Shown in pieces: positions 36,390 to 44,639 of a stretch of DNA of 47,141 bases; position 1 is the stretch's first letter, and the number at the start of each line of letters is the position of its first letter. Made by a program: the position numbers and the translations under genes. The notes under the pieces were generated by a model. That model was given only the letters and a program-made list of their open reading frames with translations, ran no database searches and was not told the DNA's origin. This DNA comes from Myxococcales bacterium (lineage in GTDB: Bacteria > Myxococcota_A > Polyangia > Polyangiales > Polyangiaceae): the NCBI GenBank assembly GCA_030590865.1, contig JAUVCD010000001.1, positions 1 through 47,141 of the forward strand. The letters are read 5' to 3'.

Positions 36390-37952
36390 ATGAGAAGGAA
36401 GATGGGTCGTCGCGAATTCCTCGAGCGGATGGGTGCTGGTGTCGCCATCGTCTCGGTGCCGCTGATCGCCTCCGGCTGTGGTGAGCCGTTGCATGTCGCA
36501 CCCCCGCCCCAGGGCCCGCCCGTGCCGGTCGGGGTGCCCCTCGGCTATTTCGATCGCTTCGGCATCGACACCGCGATGCTGCAGCGTGTGCTCGCCAAGG
36601 GACTGTCCCAAGGTGGCGACTACAGCGAAGTCTTCCTCCAGCACAAGGTGAGTCACTGGGTGGGCATGGAAGACGGCGAGGTCAATCGCGCCTACACGAC
36701 GGTGGCTCTCGGCGCAGGCCTTCGGGTGCTCAAGGGAGATGCCACCGGTTTCGCCTATTGTGAGGACCTGGCGGAGCCGGCTCTCCTGGCGGCGGCGGCC
36801 ACGGCTGCCGCGGTGGCCAACGGTCAACCCCACGCGCGCCCGGCATCACTGGCTGCCACCGAGATCAAGAGCGCCTACCACATCGAGGTGCCCTGGACCG
36901 AGGTGGGGATCGATAAGAAAATCCCCATCATTCGCCAGAGCGACCAAAAGGCACGGGCGCGGGACAAGCGGGTGATCAAGACGACCATCTATCTGTCCGA
37001 CGAGACCTCTCGAATTTTGGTCGCCGACTCGGAAGGCCGGCTCGTCGAGGACAACCAGCCCATGGCCGTGCTGTCCGTCCAATGTGTGGCCGAGCAAGGT
37101 GGCAAGACCGAGACCTCTCACAAGAGTACTGCGGCTCGTGCGGGCCTGTCCTTCTTCAGTCCTCAGGTCATCGAGCGGGTGGCCCATGATGCCGCGGACT
37201 TCACGACTATCTTGTTCGACGCCGTCGAGCCGCCGGTCGGTGAGCTGCCGGTGGTCTTGGCCACCGGCATCACGGGGATTCTGCTGCACGAGGCGATCGG
37301 TCACGGCATGGAGGCCGACTTCAACCGCAAAGGGGTCTCGGTCTTCGCCGATCGCATTGGCAAGCGGATTGCGCCAGAGCACGTCACCATCATCGACGAT
37401 GGCACCAATCCCGAGATGCGCGGCTCCATCAACGTCGATGATGAAGGGGCAGCTAGCCAGCGAACCGTGCTGGTGGAAAAGGGCATCCTCCGGTCCTACA
37501 TGCATGACCGCATCTCGGCACAACACTTCAAGACCGCCGGCACGGGCTCAGGCCGGCGCCAGTCGTTCCGTTTTCCACCGGTGCCTCGGATGCGCAACAC
37601 CTACATGCTCGACGGGCCGCACAAGCGTGATGAGGTCATCGGGTCGGTCAAGAAGGGCCTCTACGCCGAGGTGTTCTCCAATGGCCAGGTGAACATCGGT
37701 CCCGGGGATTTCACCTTCTACTTGAAGCACGGTCGGCTCATCGAGGATGGCAAGCTGACCTCTGTGGTCAAGGACGCCAACCTGATTGGCAATGGCCCGA
37801 AGGTCCTGGACACCATCGACATGGTTGCTGACGACATGAGCATGTATTCCGGTGCCGGTTATTGCGGCAAGGACGGCCAACGCATCCCCGTTGGCTTTGG
37901 TCTTCCAACGGTGCGGGCCGGTGCCATCTCCATCGGCGGGAGGACGTCATGA
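36390..37952 (+). CDS. TldD-family metalloprotease with twin-arginine lipoprotein signal
   Basis: A 520-residue protein of the TldD/PmbA group. The zinc site LLHEAIGHGMEADF has HEAIGH at 300-305, and the C-terminal GYCGKDGQRIPVGFGLPT holds the conserved cysteine ligand, so it should be the active subunit. In E. coli TldD-TldE unfolds and cleaves peptides, including the microcin B17 leader. Unusually, the N-terminus MGRREFLERMGAGVAIVSVP then ASGC carries a twin-arginine motif and a lipobox, implying Tat export and lipid anchoring. GGAGGT five bases before the ATG is a strong ribosome site. It overlaps its partner gene by four bases (ATGA). Confidence 0.92.
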   Translation: MRRKMGRREFLERMGAGVAIVSVPLIASGCGEPLHVAPPPQGPPVPVGVPLGYFDRFGIDTAMLQRVLAKGLSQGGDYSEVFLQHKVSHWVGMEDGEVNRAYTTVALGAGLRVLKGDATGFAYCEDLAEPALLAAAATAAAVANGQPHARPASLAATEIKSAYHIEVPWTEVGIDKKIPIIRQSDQKARARDKRVIKTTIYLSDETSRILVADSEGRLVEDNQPMAVLSVQCVAEQGGKTETSHKSTAARAGLSFFSPQVIERVAHDAADFTTILFDAVEPPVGELPVVLATGITGILLHEAIGHGMEADFNRKGVSVFADRIGKRIAPEHVTIIDDGTNPEMRGSINVDDEGAASQRTVLVEKGILRSYMHDRISAQHFKTAGTGSGRRQSFRFPPVPRMRNTYMLDGPHKRDEVIGSVKKGLYAEVFSNGQVNIGPGDFTFYLKHGRLIEDGKLTSVVKDANLIGNGPKVLDTIDMVADDMSMYSGAGYCGKDGQRIPVGFGLPTVRAGAISIGGRTS

Positions 37953-39277
37953 GCGCGACGCTTCTCGAGCGGGCAAGAGCCACCGTCCAAGCAGCCAAAA
38001 AGCGGGGTGCCCAGAACGTGCGGACATCGGTCTATCGCAATCGCGGCAGTCGGACCGAGTGGCGGGACGGCAAGCTGGATCGGTTGCGGCAATCCACCCG
38101 CCTCGGGCTCACCGTCACTCTGTTCGTGGACGGGCGTTACTCGTCCAACCAGACCAACGACCTGCGCCCCGAGGCGATCGAGAGTTTTCTCGACGAGACC
38201 ATTGCCGCCACCCGCGTCCTTGCGAAGGATCCGCACCGGCGGCTGCCGGACCGGTCGCGCTACGGCGGCCGTTTCGACGGCAATCTACAGATCTATGATG
38301 GGCCGGGAGCCAAGGGGGTGACGGCCGCTGATCGGCAACGAGCGGCCCAAGAGCTGGAGCAGGCTGCGCGGGCGGCCCCTGGGGCCGACAAGATTGTCTC
38401 GGTGACGACGAGTTGTTCGGACATGCTCGGTGAGAGCGCAATGGTCACGTCCAACGGGATGGAGGGGTCTCGGCAAGAGACGAGCTTCTCCCAGTTCGCC
38501 GACACCTCGATTCGCGGCGAAGGGAACCGCAAGCCGGCGGGCTGGTGGTACGCGACCAGCCGCCACCAAGCCAAGCTTCCCTCGGTCGAATCGATCGGTC
38601 GCGAGGCGACACGCCGGGCGATGATGAACCTAGGCGCCAAGCCAGAGCCTAGTGGCGAGTACCCTTGCATCATCGAGAGCTCGGTGACCGGGCGCTTACT
38701 CCGTGGGTTATTTCGCCCCCTTTATGGGAACGCCATCCAACAGAAGCGCTCGTTTCTGGCCGACAAGCTAGGACAGCAAATCGTCAGTCCGATCCTCTCC
38801 ATCACCGATGATCCCTTGCTCCCTGGAGGTCATGGCTCGGGTGACTTCGACGGCGAAGGGATGAGCACCGTGGCTCGGAAGGTCCTTGACCAAGGGGTGC
38901 TGCGGTCCTTTTTCATCGACACCTATTACGGCAGCAAGCTCAAGATGGAGCCGACGACGGGCACGACGAGCAACCTGGTCTTCGTTCCAGGGGACAAGGA
39001 CTTGCCCCAGCTGCTGACCAAGCTGAAAAAGGGCATCCTGATCACCGGCTTCTCGGGCGGCAACTCGAACCCGGCCACGGGCGATTTTTCCGTCGGAGCT
39101 CGGGGCCAGTGGATTGAGGACGGTAAGCCGGTGCGGCCGATCAGTGGGATGAACCTGGCGGGCAACCACTTGAGCTTCTGGAAGCAGCTGCGCGAGCTCG
39201 GCAACGACCCCTACGAATATTCAACCATCCGTTGTCCGTCGCTGCGCTTCGCCGCGGTGCAGTTTTCTGGGAGTTGA
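37949..39277 (+). CDS. PmbA/TldE-like partner of TldD
   Basis: A 442-residue member of the same family, lacking the HExxxH zinc motif, as expected for the TldE/PmbA subunit that pairs with TldD. Family features: TRLGLTVTLFVDGRYSSNQT, FLADKLGQQIVSPILSITDD, GDFDGEGMSTVARKVLDQGV, LRSFFIDTYYGSKL and ITGFSGGNSNPATGDFSVG. The start ATG overlaps the tldD stop and GGGAGGAC lies just upstream. No signal peptide of any kind is visible, in contrast to the partner. It would have to cross the membrane as a folded complex with TldD if the two work together. Confidence 0.9.
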   Translation: MSATLLERARATVQAAKKRGAQNVRTSVYRNRGSRTEWRDGKLDRLRQSTRLGLTVTLFVDGRYSSNQTNDLRPEAIESFLDETIAATRVLAKDPHRRLPDRSRYGGRFDGNLQIYDGPGAKGVTAADRQRAAQELEQAARAAPGADKIVSVTTSCSDMLGESAMVTSNGMEGSRQETSFSQFADTSIRGEGNRKPAGWWYATSRHQAKLPSVESIGREATRRAMMNLGAKPEPSGEYPCIIESSVTGRLLRGLFRPLYGNAIQQKRSFLADKLGQQIVSPILSITDDPLLPGGHGSGDFDGEGMSTVARKVLDQGVLRSFFIDTYYGSKLKMEPTTGTTSNLVFVPGDKDLPQLLTKLKKGILITGFSGGNSNPATGDFSVGARGQWIEDGKPVRPISGMNLAGNHLSFWKQLRELGNDPYEYSTIRCPSLRFAAVQFSGS

Positions 39278-39312
39278 GCCGGCTTGAGCGGTGCTGCTGA
39301 TGATGGTCGTCA

Positions 39313-41616
39313 TCAATCAGGCAGTGGCGGCGGCGGGGCGATGCCGGTGCTGAGCAGCTGGCAGTCTCCAAACGGTACCGGGCAGCCGCAGAGGTTGCCG
39401 CCCTGATTGTCGATCTGGTAGTCGAGGCCGGACGCGGTTTCGCCGTTGATGTCGATGGCCTGGCAGGCGAGGGCGACGCTCTCGAGAATCATTCGAGCGC
39501 CGAATGTCGCGCAAGCAGCCCGGTCACTGCCTGAAATTCTGGACGAGTGAATCCTGGTTGTGCCGAGCCCGAGCAACGAGATGGCGACGACCCCATCGCC
39601 AAAGGTGTCATCCTGAGGGTCCGAAACCGAGTCCCGCACAATCACTCGCTCGAGGAGCAAATCCGAGTCGAGGCTGGTCACGCCGGCGATGGAGCTTTGT
39701 TCGACGATCGTCGAATAGACCTCTGCATTCGACATGTGGGCGGTGGCGGGGTTGTCCTGAGCATGAATCCCGCGACCACTGAGCGGGAAGGCGCTCGCCA
39801 GCGTGTTGCGGATCTCGCTGGTCTCGATGAGAGCCTGGGCTCCGGTGACCAGCACGCTCAGCTCGTGGTTGCTCTCGAGCAGGCAGGACCGCAGCGTGCC
39901 GCTGGCGGATAGGTCAATCTCCAGGGCATCCTGGATGATGACCCCGCTGCCGTGACGACCGTCAGCTCGCGGCTGGGTGTCTCGCACGACGCTTGCTTCG
40001 ATGGTGACGTCGGAGCCCAACACCAGGAGTCCAAGGTCGCTCGCCCGCTCCACCAAGGAATAGGCGATGGTGGCGCTTGAGGGGGCGGCATTGTCGAGGT
40101 CAAAGCTGATCTCGATGCCCCAACCGCCGAGATCGAGAGCCTCGGTGGTTCGGATGGCGGTCGCCTCGATGGTGGCGCTCGAGCCATGCAGGCCGATGCC
40201 GCGGGCCGCATGATCATCGATCAGCGACGACTGCAGGGTCAGCGTTCCAGGCATGCCGGAGGCGTCCGGCATGACGTGGATACCGTCGCCGCTGCTGCGT
40301 CGCACTACCGTCGCTGTAATCGTCGCCTCGCTGCCCAGGACGTTGATGCCCCCGGTCAGGTTATCCTCGACGACTGAGGAGCTCAGCTCGCCGAAGGAGC
40401 CATTGTCCAGCCAGAGCCCCTCGGCCGGCATCCCGTTTCCCTCCGGGAGGGTGCCGCGCACGACCGTGGCCTCAACCGTTGCGATACTGGCACTGATCCA
40501 GGCGCCCAGATGGCGATTGTCGTCGATGAGCGAGCTGCGCACCGTCAGGACGGTCGGCGTGTCATCGTTGGGGCTTGGTGCCGCCACGATGCCGTAGCCC
40601 AAGACGCCAGCCTGGGGTTGGGTTCCCCTGATCGAGCTTCGCTCGACGGTGAGGGTGGCGCCGAAGCTGCTCACCCCTACCGCCACATTGTTCTCTACCA
40701 GTGAGCCCCGCAGGGTGAGCGTCGCCTCTCCGGTCTCGTTTTCCGCGTAGAGACCTTCCATCCCACAGTCGTGAATCCACAGTTGCTCGGCGAGCACGGC
40801 GGTCGAGCCGAAGTGGGCAATGCCTAGCTTCGGGCCCGTAATGGCCAGGTTGTGCAGCTCGCTGCCATCGGCACCCGCATGGATGTTCACCGCGCCCGAC
40901 GGGTTAGCGCTGCCCACCAACTCCACCATGTCCGGACAGCGTCCCCACAGCCGAACGGGCTTGTTGGCGATGGTAATGCTGCCCCCATAACTGCCCGCGG
41001 CGATTGCCACGATCCCGCCGGAGGTCGCCGCGCCGATGGCTTGCGGCAGGCTGGTCCATGGCTTGAGCTCGGTTCCATCGCTGTCACCACCGCTGTAGGA
41101 CTGGTCGACGTAGACGGTGGTCGAGTCGACGGGAATGTCGCCCCAAGGGGTGGAACCGCAGGGCGCGATCTCACGGCATTCGGCGTCGCCGGGAACCGCT
41201 AGCGTTCCTGGGGCACAAGGCGTGGCCGGTAGGATTGCCTCGCAGCCACGGTCGCCGTCGTGCACGAAGCCCGGTGCGCAGCCGTCGCTTGGGATGCCGG
41301 CGGGTTGGCAGCCACCGTCGGTGATCGGCAGCTCGCCTGGTGGGCAGGGCATGTCCGCCGGGAGGCCGACCGTCGTGCACTGTTCATCGATGAACAGCTC
41401 GTTCGCTCCGCAGGGCGGTGCATAACAGCTGCCGTCGGCGAGCTCGATTTGGCCCTCGGGACAGCCGCTGGGCACGCAGGCACCGTCAACTAGCACTTCG
41501 CCGGGCCCGCAGTCTTCCTCTGCGGGTAGTGACTCGGCGTCCTCCCCTCCGCAGGCAAGCTGCGAGGCGGAGAGCAGCAAGATGGCGGGCAGGTTCAGCG
41601 CTAGGCTGCGTCCCAT
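39313..41616 (-). CDS. Right-handed beta-helix surface lipoprotein
   Basis: A 767-residue exported protein. The signal ends in SQLAC (lipobox, Cys22). Residues 35-155 are a Cys-rich run of short repeats (CGPGEVLVDGACVPSGCPEG, CAPGFVHDGDRGC, CAPGTLAVPGDAEC). From about 170 the start TTVYVDQSYSGGDSDGT then PWTSLPQAIGAATSGG is the typical entry to a pectate-lyase-like helix, and dozens of rungs follow with the pattern A-T-I-E-A-T-V-V-R (TVEATVVRGT, TITATVVRRSSGDGIHV, TIEASVVRDT). No lyase catalytic residues are recognised. The rungs suggest a long stiff stalk or carbohydrate-binding surface. It is convergent with the PmbA-like gene. Confidence 0.85.
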   Translation of the reverse strand: MGRSLALNLPAILLLSASQLACGGEDAESLPAEEDCGPGEVLVDGACVPSGCPEGQIELADGSCYAPPCGANELFIDEQCTTVGLPADMPCPPGELPITDGGCQPAGIPSDGCAPGFVHDGDRGCEAILPATPCAPGTLAVPGDAECREIAPCGSTPWGDIPVDSTTVYVDQSYSGGDSDGTELKPWTSLPQAIGAATSGGIVAIAAGSYGGSITIANKPVRLWGRCPDMVELVGSANPSGAVNIHAGADGSELHNLAITGPKLGIAHFGSTAVLAEQLWIHDCGMEGLYAENETGEATLTLRGSLVENNVAVGVSSFGATLTVERSSIRGTQPQAGVLGYGIVAAPSPNDDTPTVLTVRSSLIDDNRHLGAWISASIATVEATVVRGTLPEGNGMPAEGLWLDNGSFGELSSSVVEDNLTGGINVLGSEATITATVVRRSSGDGIHVMPDASGMPGTLTLQSSLIDDHAARGIGLHGSSATIEATAIRTTEALDLGGWGIEISFDLDNAAPSSATIAYSLVERASDLGLLVLGSDVTIEASVVRDTQPRADGRHGSGVIIQDALEIDLSASGTLRSCLLESNHELSVLVTGAQALIETSEIRNTLASAFPLSGRGIHAQDNPATAHMSNAEVYSTIVEQSSIAGVTSLDSDLLLERVIVRDSVSDPQDDTFGDGVVAISLLGLGTTRIHSSRISGSDRAACATFGARMILESVALACQAIDINGETASGLDYQIDNQGGNLCGCPVPFGDCQLLSTGIAPPPPLPD

Positions 41617-41715
41617 CCACCGAGCGTAACATGCCCGGCTAGTTGACCTAGAGGTGGTGGTGGCCCGGCGCGCCTCGGGTTAGAGTGCCCAGCCCGTTGT
41701 TCAGAGAGGTGATTC

Positions 41716-42645
41716 ATGAGCGATGACAAGTATCGGCTAGTGACCCGCAGCGATTTTGACGGCTTGGTGTGTGCCGTGCTGCTCAAAGAGCTGGATTTGG
41801 TGGATGACATCAAGTTCGTTCACCCCAAAGACATGCAAGACGGGAAGATCGAGATCACCGATCGGGATATCACCACCAACCTTCCCTATGTCCCCGGTGT
41901 CTATCTGGCCTTCGACCATCACCACAGCGAGATGATCCGCGTCGGTCAACACGACAACTACCTCTGCGATCCCAACGCCGCCTCGGCCGCGCGGGTCGTC
42001 TACGACTACTACGGCGGCAAGGAGAAGCTCCCCGAGATCTCAGAAGAGATGATGGTGGCTGTCGACAAAGGTGACTCGGCCGACTTCGTCGAGGACGACA
42101 TTCTCAATCCCAAGGACTGGGCCCTGCTCAACTACCTGATGGACGCCCGCACCGGGCTCGGGCGGTTCCATGACTTCCGAATCTCGAATTACGCCTTGAT
42201 GATGCAGCTGATCGACTATTGCCGCGATCACACCATTACCGAGATCCTCGAGCTGCCTGACGTCCGTGAGCGGGTCGATGTCTACTTCGACGGCGCAGAG
42301 AAGTTCAAGGAGCAGCTCGAGCGTTGCAGCACGGTCCACAAGAACCTGGTGGTCCTCGACCTCCGCAACGAAGAGACCATCTGGCCGGGCAACCGCTTCA
42401 TGATTTATGCGGTCTTTCCCCAATGCAACATCTCGATCCACCAGATCTGGGGCAAGCAGAAGCAGAACACAGTGTTTGCCGTCGGCAAGTCGATTCTCGA
42501 TCGTGGCTCGCTGACCGACATCGGTGAGCTGATGCTCACCTTCGGCGGTGGGGGACATGCAGCAGCGGGCACCTGCCAGATCGAGAACGACAAGGCCGAC
42601 GAGGTGCTCGAAGAGCTCATCGACATCATCACCCAGGACGGTTGA
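41716..42645 (+). CDS. DHH-family phosphoesterase (exopolyphosphatase-like)
   Basis: A 309-residue cytosolic enzyme of the DHH/DHHA1 superfamily. The first metal motif is SDFDGLVC (Asp13, Asp15), then FDHHHSE and VDKGDSADF; the C-terminal DHHA1 part has GGGGHAAAGTCQ for substrate binding. Such enzymes hydrolyse phosphodiester or polyphosphate bonds (nanoRNase, cyclic-di-AMP phosphodiesterase, pyrophosphatase and exopolyphosphatase types); the exact substrate is unclear. AGAGAGGTGA just before the ATG is a good ribosome site. The last 17 bases overlap the end of the convergent radical SAM gene. Confidence 0.9.
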   Translation: MSDDKYRLVTRSDFDGLVCAVLLKELDLVDDIKFVHPKDMQDGKIEITDRDITTNLPYVPGVYLAFDHHHSEMIRVGQHDNYLCDPNAASAARVVYDYYGGKEKLPEISEEMMVAVDKGDSADFVEDDILNPKDWALLNYLMDARTGLGRFHDFRISNYALMMQLIDYCRDHTITEILELPDVRERVDVYFDGAEKFKEQLERCSTVHKNLVVLDLRNEETIWPGNRFMIYAVFPQCNISIHQIWGKQKQNTVFAVGKSILDRGSLTDIGELMLTFGGGGHAAAGTCQIENDKADEVLEELIDIITQDG

Positions 42646-43969
42646 TCGCGCCCGCTCGGTCGAGGCGGGCACTTGGATCCGGTGCGTCCCTGGCCTCCAG
42701 CACGATGCGATAGAGGCCGTGGTCCATCGGAGCGCCGCTCGCCGGCGACTGGAGGACCAGCCGTTCGCGCTGCCCCAGCTGGTCGAAATGGCGGGCACGA
42801 TAGTGGCAGAATGGATTGTTGCCAGGCCGTCCCAGCACGGCGTGGGCCGCGAAACTACAGCCGCCAAGGCAGGTCTCGCCAAAGGGGCACTCTCGGCAGA
42901 ACCCCCACAGCTGGTCGACCGTCAGTCGTCGGGTGAAGCCGAGCTTAGCCGATTGATCCCAGATCTCAGCGAGGGGCTGCTCTCGGACGTTGCCGCCGAT
43001 GTAGCTGTCGCCAGGCAGGGATAGACAGCCTTTGATTGCTCCATCGGACTGAATGCCGAGCACCAGTCGTCCAGCGAAGCAGCCACAGAAATGGTCGCGC
43101 CCGTCAACGGTCAGCGAGCGCAAGAGGGCCTCTTCCGGTCCGAAGTAGCCCAGGTTGTTGCCTGGCATGACTAGTACGCCGTCGTCGAAGGCTCGCCGCT
43201 TGAGCGCCGCAATGCGGGGCAGCAGCTCGATCAGATCCCAGGGTTGCAACATCATGTCAGGTCGATCGGCGGCGCGACCCAATGGCACGGTGATCTGCAC
43301 TTGCCAACCACTGACGCCCTGGTCGCGCAGGTATCCGTAGATCCCTTCGAGATCGTGGCGGTTCAGTCGGTTCAGGTTGGTGTTGACCCCAGTGCCCATG
43401 CCGGCGTTCTTCAGTCGGCCCAGTGCCTGGGTTGCCCCGACGAAGCTGCCGGGGACGCGCATCAGATCGTGAGTCTCGGCGAGGCCGTCGACGCTCACCG
43501 AGGCCATCTTCATGCCTGCTGCGGCCATTGCGGCGGCGAGCTCTTGGGTGATGCCGAAGCCCCCGGTGACTAGCGAGCACACCACTTTGGCCTCGCTGAG
43601 GGTCCGGACTACCGGCAACAAGCCTTCGTGCAGATAAGCCTCTCCACCGATGAGCACGACCTCTCGGGCCCCCAGATCGGCGAGCTGGCGTGCCACGTCG
43701 ACCACCTCGGCCACCGATAGCTCAGCGGGTCGCGCCACACCGGCCCGAGAGCCGCAATGCCGGCAGCCCTGGTCACAGCGTAAGGTCAGCTCCCACACCA
43801 CATAGGCCGGGTGAGGTGGCTCGTTGAACACCTCCAGGCGCCGGTGGCGAAACGCCGTGGTCCCGTCGGTGGCCGTCGGCGCCAGTGCCTTGTCCCTATC
43901 GTCGATGGTCGTGCCGTCGCTCAGGGTGCTGCGTAGAGCGAGTTGTCGCAGCCTGGGAAGTCGACGCAA
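42629..43969 (-). CDS. Radical SAM/SPASM maturase-like enzyme (copy A)
   Basis: Up to 446 residues. The SAM cluster motif is CDQGCRHC (Cys65, 69, 72), followed by VLIGGEAYL and SVSVDGLAETHDLM. The SPASM part near the C-terminus has CGCFAGR, GAIKGCLSLPG and FCRECPFGETCLGGC, giving ligands for auxiliary clusters. It is clearly paralogous to the enzyme at 44640-45731, sharing the order GI-S-G-IKGCLSLP, GN-R-QPLA-IW and DQL-GFCR-C. The gene follows the cysteine-repeat lipoprotein gene on the same strand and overlaps its end. The start is uncertain: the only early candidate is TTG at 43969, with GTG at the codon of Val47 as an alternative. Confidence 0.88.
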   Translation of the reverse strand: MRRLPRLRQLALRSTLSDGTTIDDRDKALAPTATDGTTAFRHRRLEVFNEPPHPAYVVWELTLRCDQGCRHCGSRAGVARPAELSVAEVVDVARQLADLGAREVVLIGGEAYLHEGLLPVVRTLSEAKVVCSLVTGGFGITQELAAAMAAAGMKMASVSVDGLAETHDLMRVPGSFVGATQALGRLKNAGMGTGVNTNLNRLNRHDLEGIYGYLRDQGVSGWQVQITVPLGRAADRPDMMLQPWDLIELLPRIAALKRRAFDDGVLVMPGNNLGYFGPEEALLRSLTVDGRDHFCGCFAGRLVLGIQSDGAIKGCLSLPGDSYIGGNVREQPLAEIWDQSAKLGFTRRLTVDQLWGFCRECPFGETCLGGCSFAAHAVLGRPGNNPFCHYRARHFDQLGQRERLVLQSPASGAPMDHGLYRIVLEARDAPDPSARLDRAGAINRPG

Positions 43970-44457
43970 TCCTCGTCGTCACAGTCGACCTTCTCGTCGC
44001 CGTCATCATCGATCTGGTTGTCGCAGATCTCGACCGGCGCCGCATACTCTTCTCCGGAGCAGCCCGGGAAGTCCCAGCAGGCCTCATCAGCGCAGTCGAT
44101 GGCGTTGTTGTAGTTGTCGTCGATCCCGTTGTCGCAGATCTCGTCGGCCGGGCCGGCGTACATCATCCCGCCCCCGCAACCGTAGTCACCCCAGCAGGCC
44201 TCGTCGGCGCAGTCGATGTCGCCGTTGCCGTCGTCGTCGATCCCGTTGTCGCACACCTCGGTCTTGTCCTTGCGATCGTCGTCAACCGTCGAGCCGCAGG
44301 CCGACACGCCGACGACCAACCCCACGGTGGCCGGTAGCAGGGCGGGTAGCTTCCACCACTGTTGCCGGGGCCGCGCGAGACGCTTGGTGCGGTCCAATTG
44401 ATCGCAGAGTTCTTCGAGATAGGCGGTAGCTAGCTTGGCGTGCTCGTTGTTGCTCAT
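43921..44457 (-). CDS. Cysteine-repeat lipoprotein, candidate substrate of the flanking radical SAM enzymes
   Basis: A 178-residue protein. Residues 1-33 form a charged helical leader (HAKLATAYLEELCDQLDRTK) longer than a normal signal n-region; then a hydrophobic segment with a perfect lipobox VSAC (Cys54). Three repeats follow at 67-105, 106-142 and 143-178, each with C-x13-C-x4-C-x5-C, starting CDNGIDDDGNGDIDC in the first. Each repeat closes with Tyr-Ala-(Gly/Ala)-Pro at 100-103, 138-141 and 175-178, the last being the very C-terminus. The Asp-rich half is a common myxobacterial motif, perhaps Ca-binding. GGAGG five bases before the second ATG (44457) sets the start. Being a radical SAM substrate is inferred from context. 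Confidence 0.85.
   Translation of the reverse strand: MSNNEHAKLATAYLEELCDQLDRTKRLARPRQQWWKLPALLPATVGLVVGVSACGSTVDDDRKDKTEVCDNGIDDDGNGDIDCADEACWGDYGCGGGMMYAGPADEICDNGIDDNYNNAIDCADEACWDFPGCSGEEYAAPVEICDNQIDDDGDEKVDCDDEDCVDFPGCDNSLYAAP
43924..44259 (-). repeat. Three tandem 36-39-residue coding repeats
   Basis: Repeat units lie at 44143-44259, 44032-44142 and 43924-44031. Cysteine spacing is identical in all three, while length differs only between the last cysteine and the Tyr-Ala-x-Pro end. Codons differ between units, so the duplication is old and the cysteine and tyrosine positions have been kept by selection. Confidence 0.88.
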
Positions 44458-44639
44458 CATTGCCTCCGATGCGATCCTGCAGAGCAATGCAACATTCGTG
44501 CTTGTCGCGCAGCCCCTTCAACTAGCTAGAATCGCATGATGTCGCGATCCCGTCCAAGCCTCTCTTGTCATGATCGCCAACCAATCTGGCACACAGTGGC
44601 ACGGCCGCGGTGTACCCGCTATCTTGGCTACTCGAGGTC
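44458..44639 (+). promoter_or_regulatory. Divergent intergenic region between the repeat lipoprotein and radical SAM copy B
   Basis: This 182-base gap must hold the promoters for both sides of the locus. Toward copy B there is TTGTCG (44502-44507) and TAGAAT (44527-44532), but the 19-base spacing is longer than ideal for a housekeeping promoter. An exact palindrome CTAGCTAG (44522-44529) overlaps the -10-like box and could be an operator. On the other side, GGAGG of the lipoprotein gene lies at the left edge. A shared control region would keep substrate and both enzymes in step. Confidence 0.35.

Noticed and set aside
35508-36833. 441-residue open frame on the minus strand
   Set aside because: It runs antisense across the PP2C gene, the intergenic gap and the start of tldD, with no recognisable domain; the sense genes have complete family motifs.
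39298-39315. Imperfect inverted repeat TGATGA...TCATCA at the PmbA / beta-helix junction
   Set aside because: A six-base AT-poor stem that overlaps a stop codon with no T tract is too weak to call a terminator.
43824-44429. Arg/Ser-rich 201-residue open frame on the plus strand
   Set aside because: It mirrors the Asp/Cys repeats of the lipoprotein gene on the other strand; the low-complexity arginine content comes from the complementary codons.
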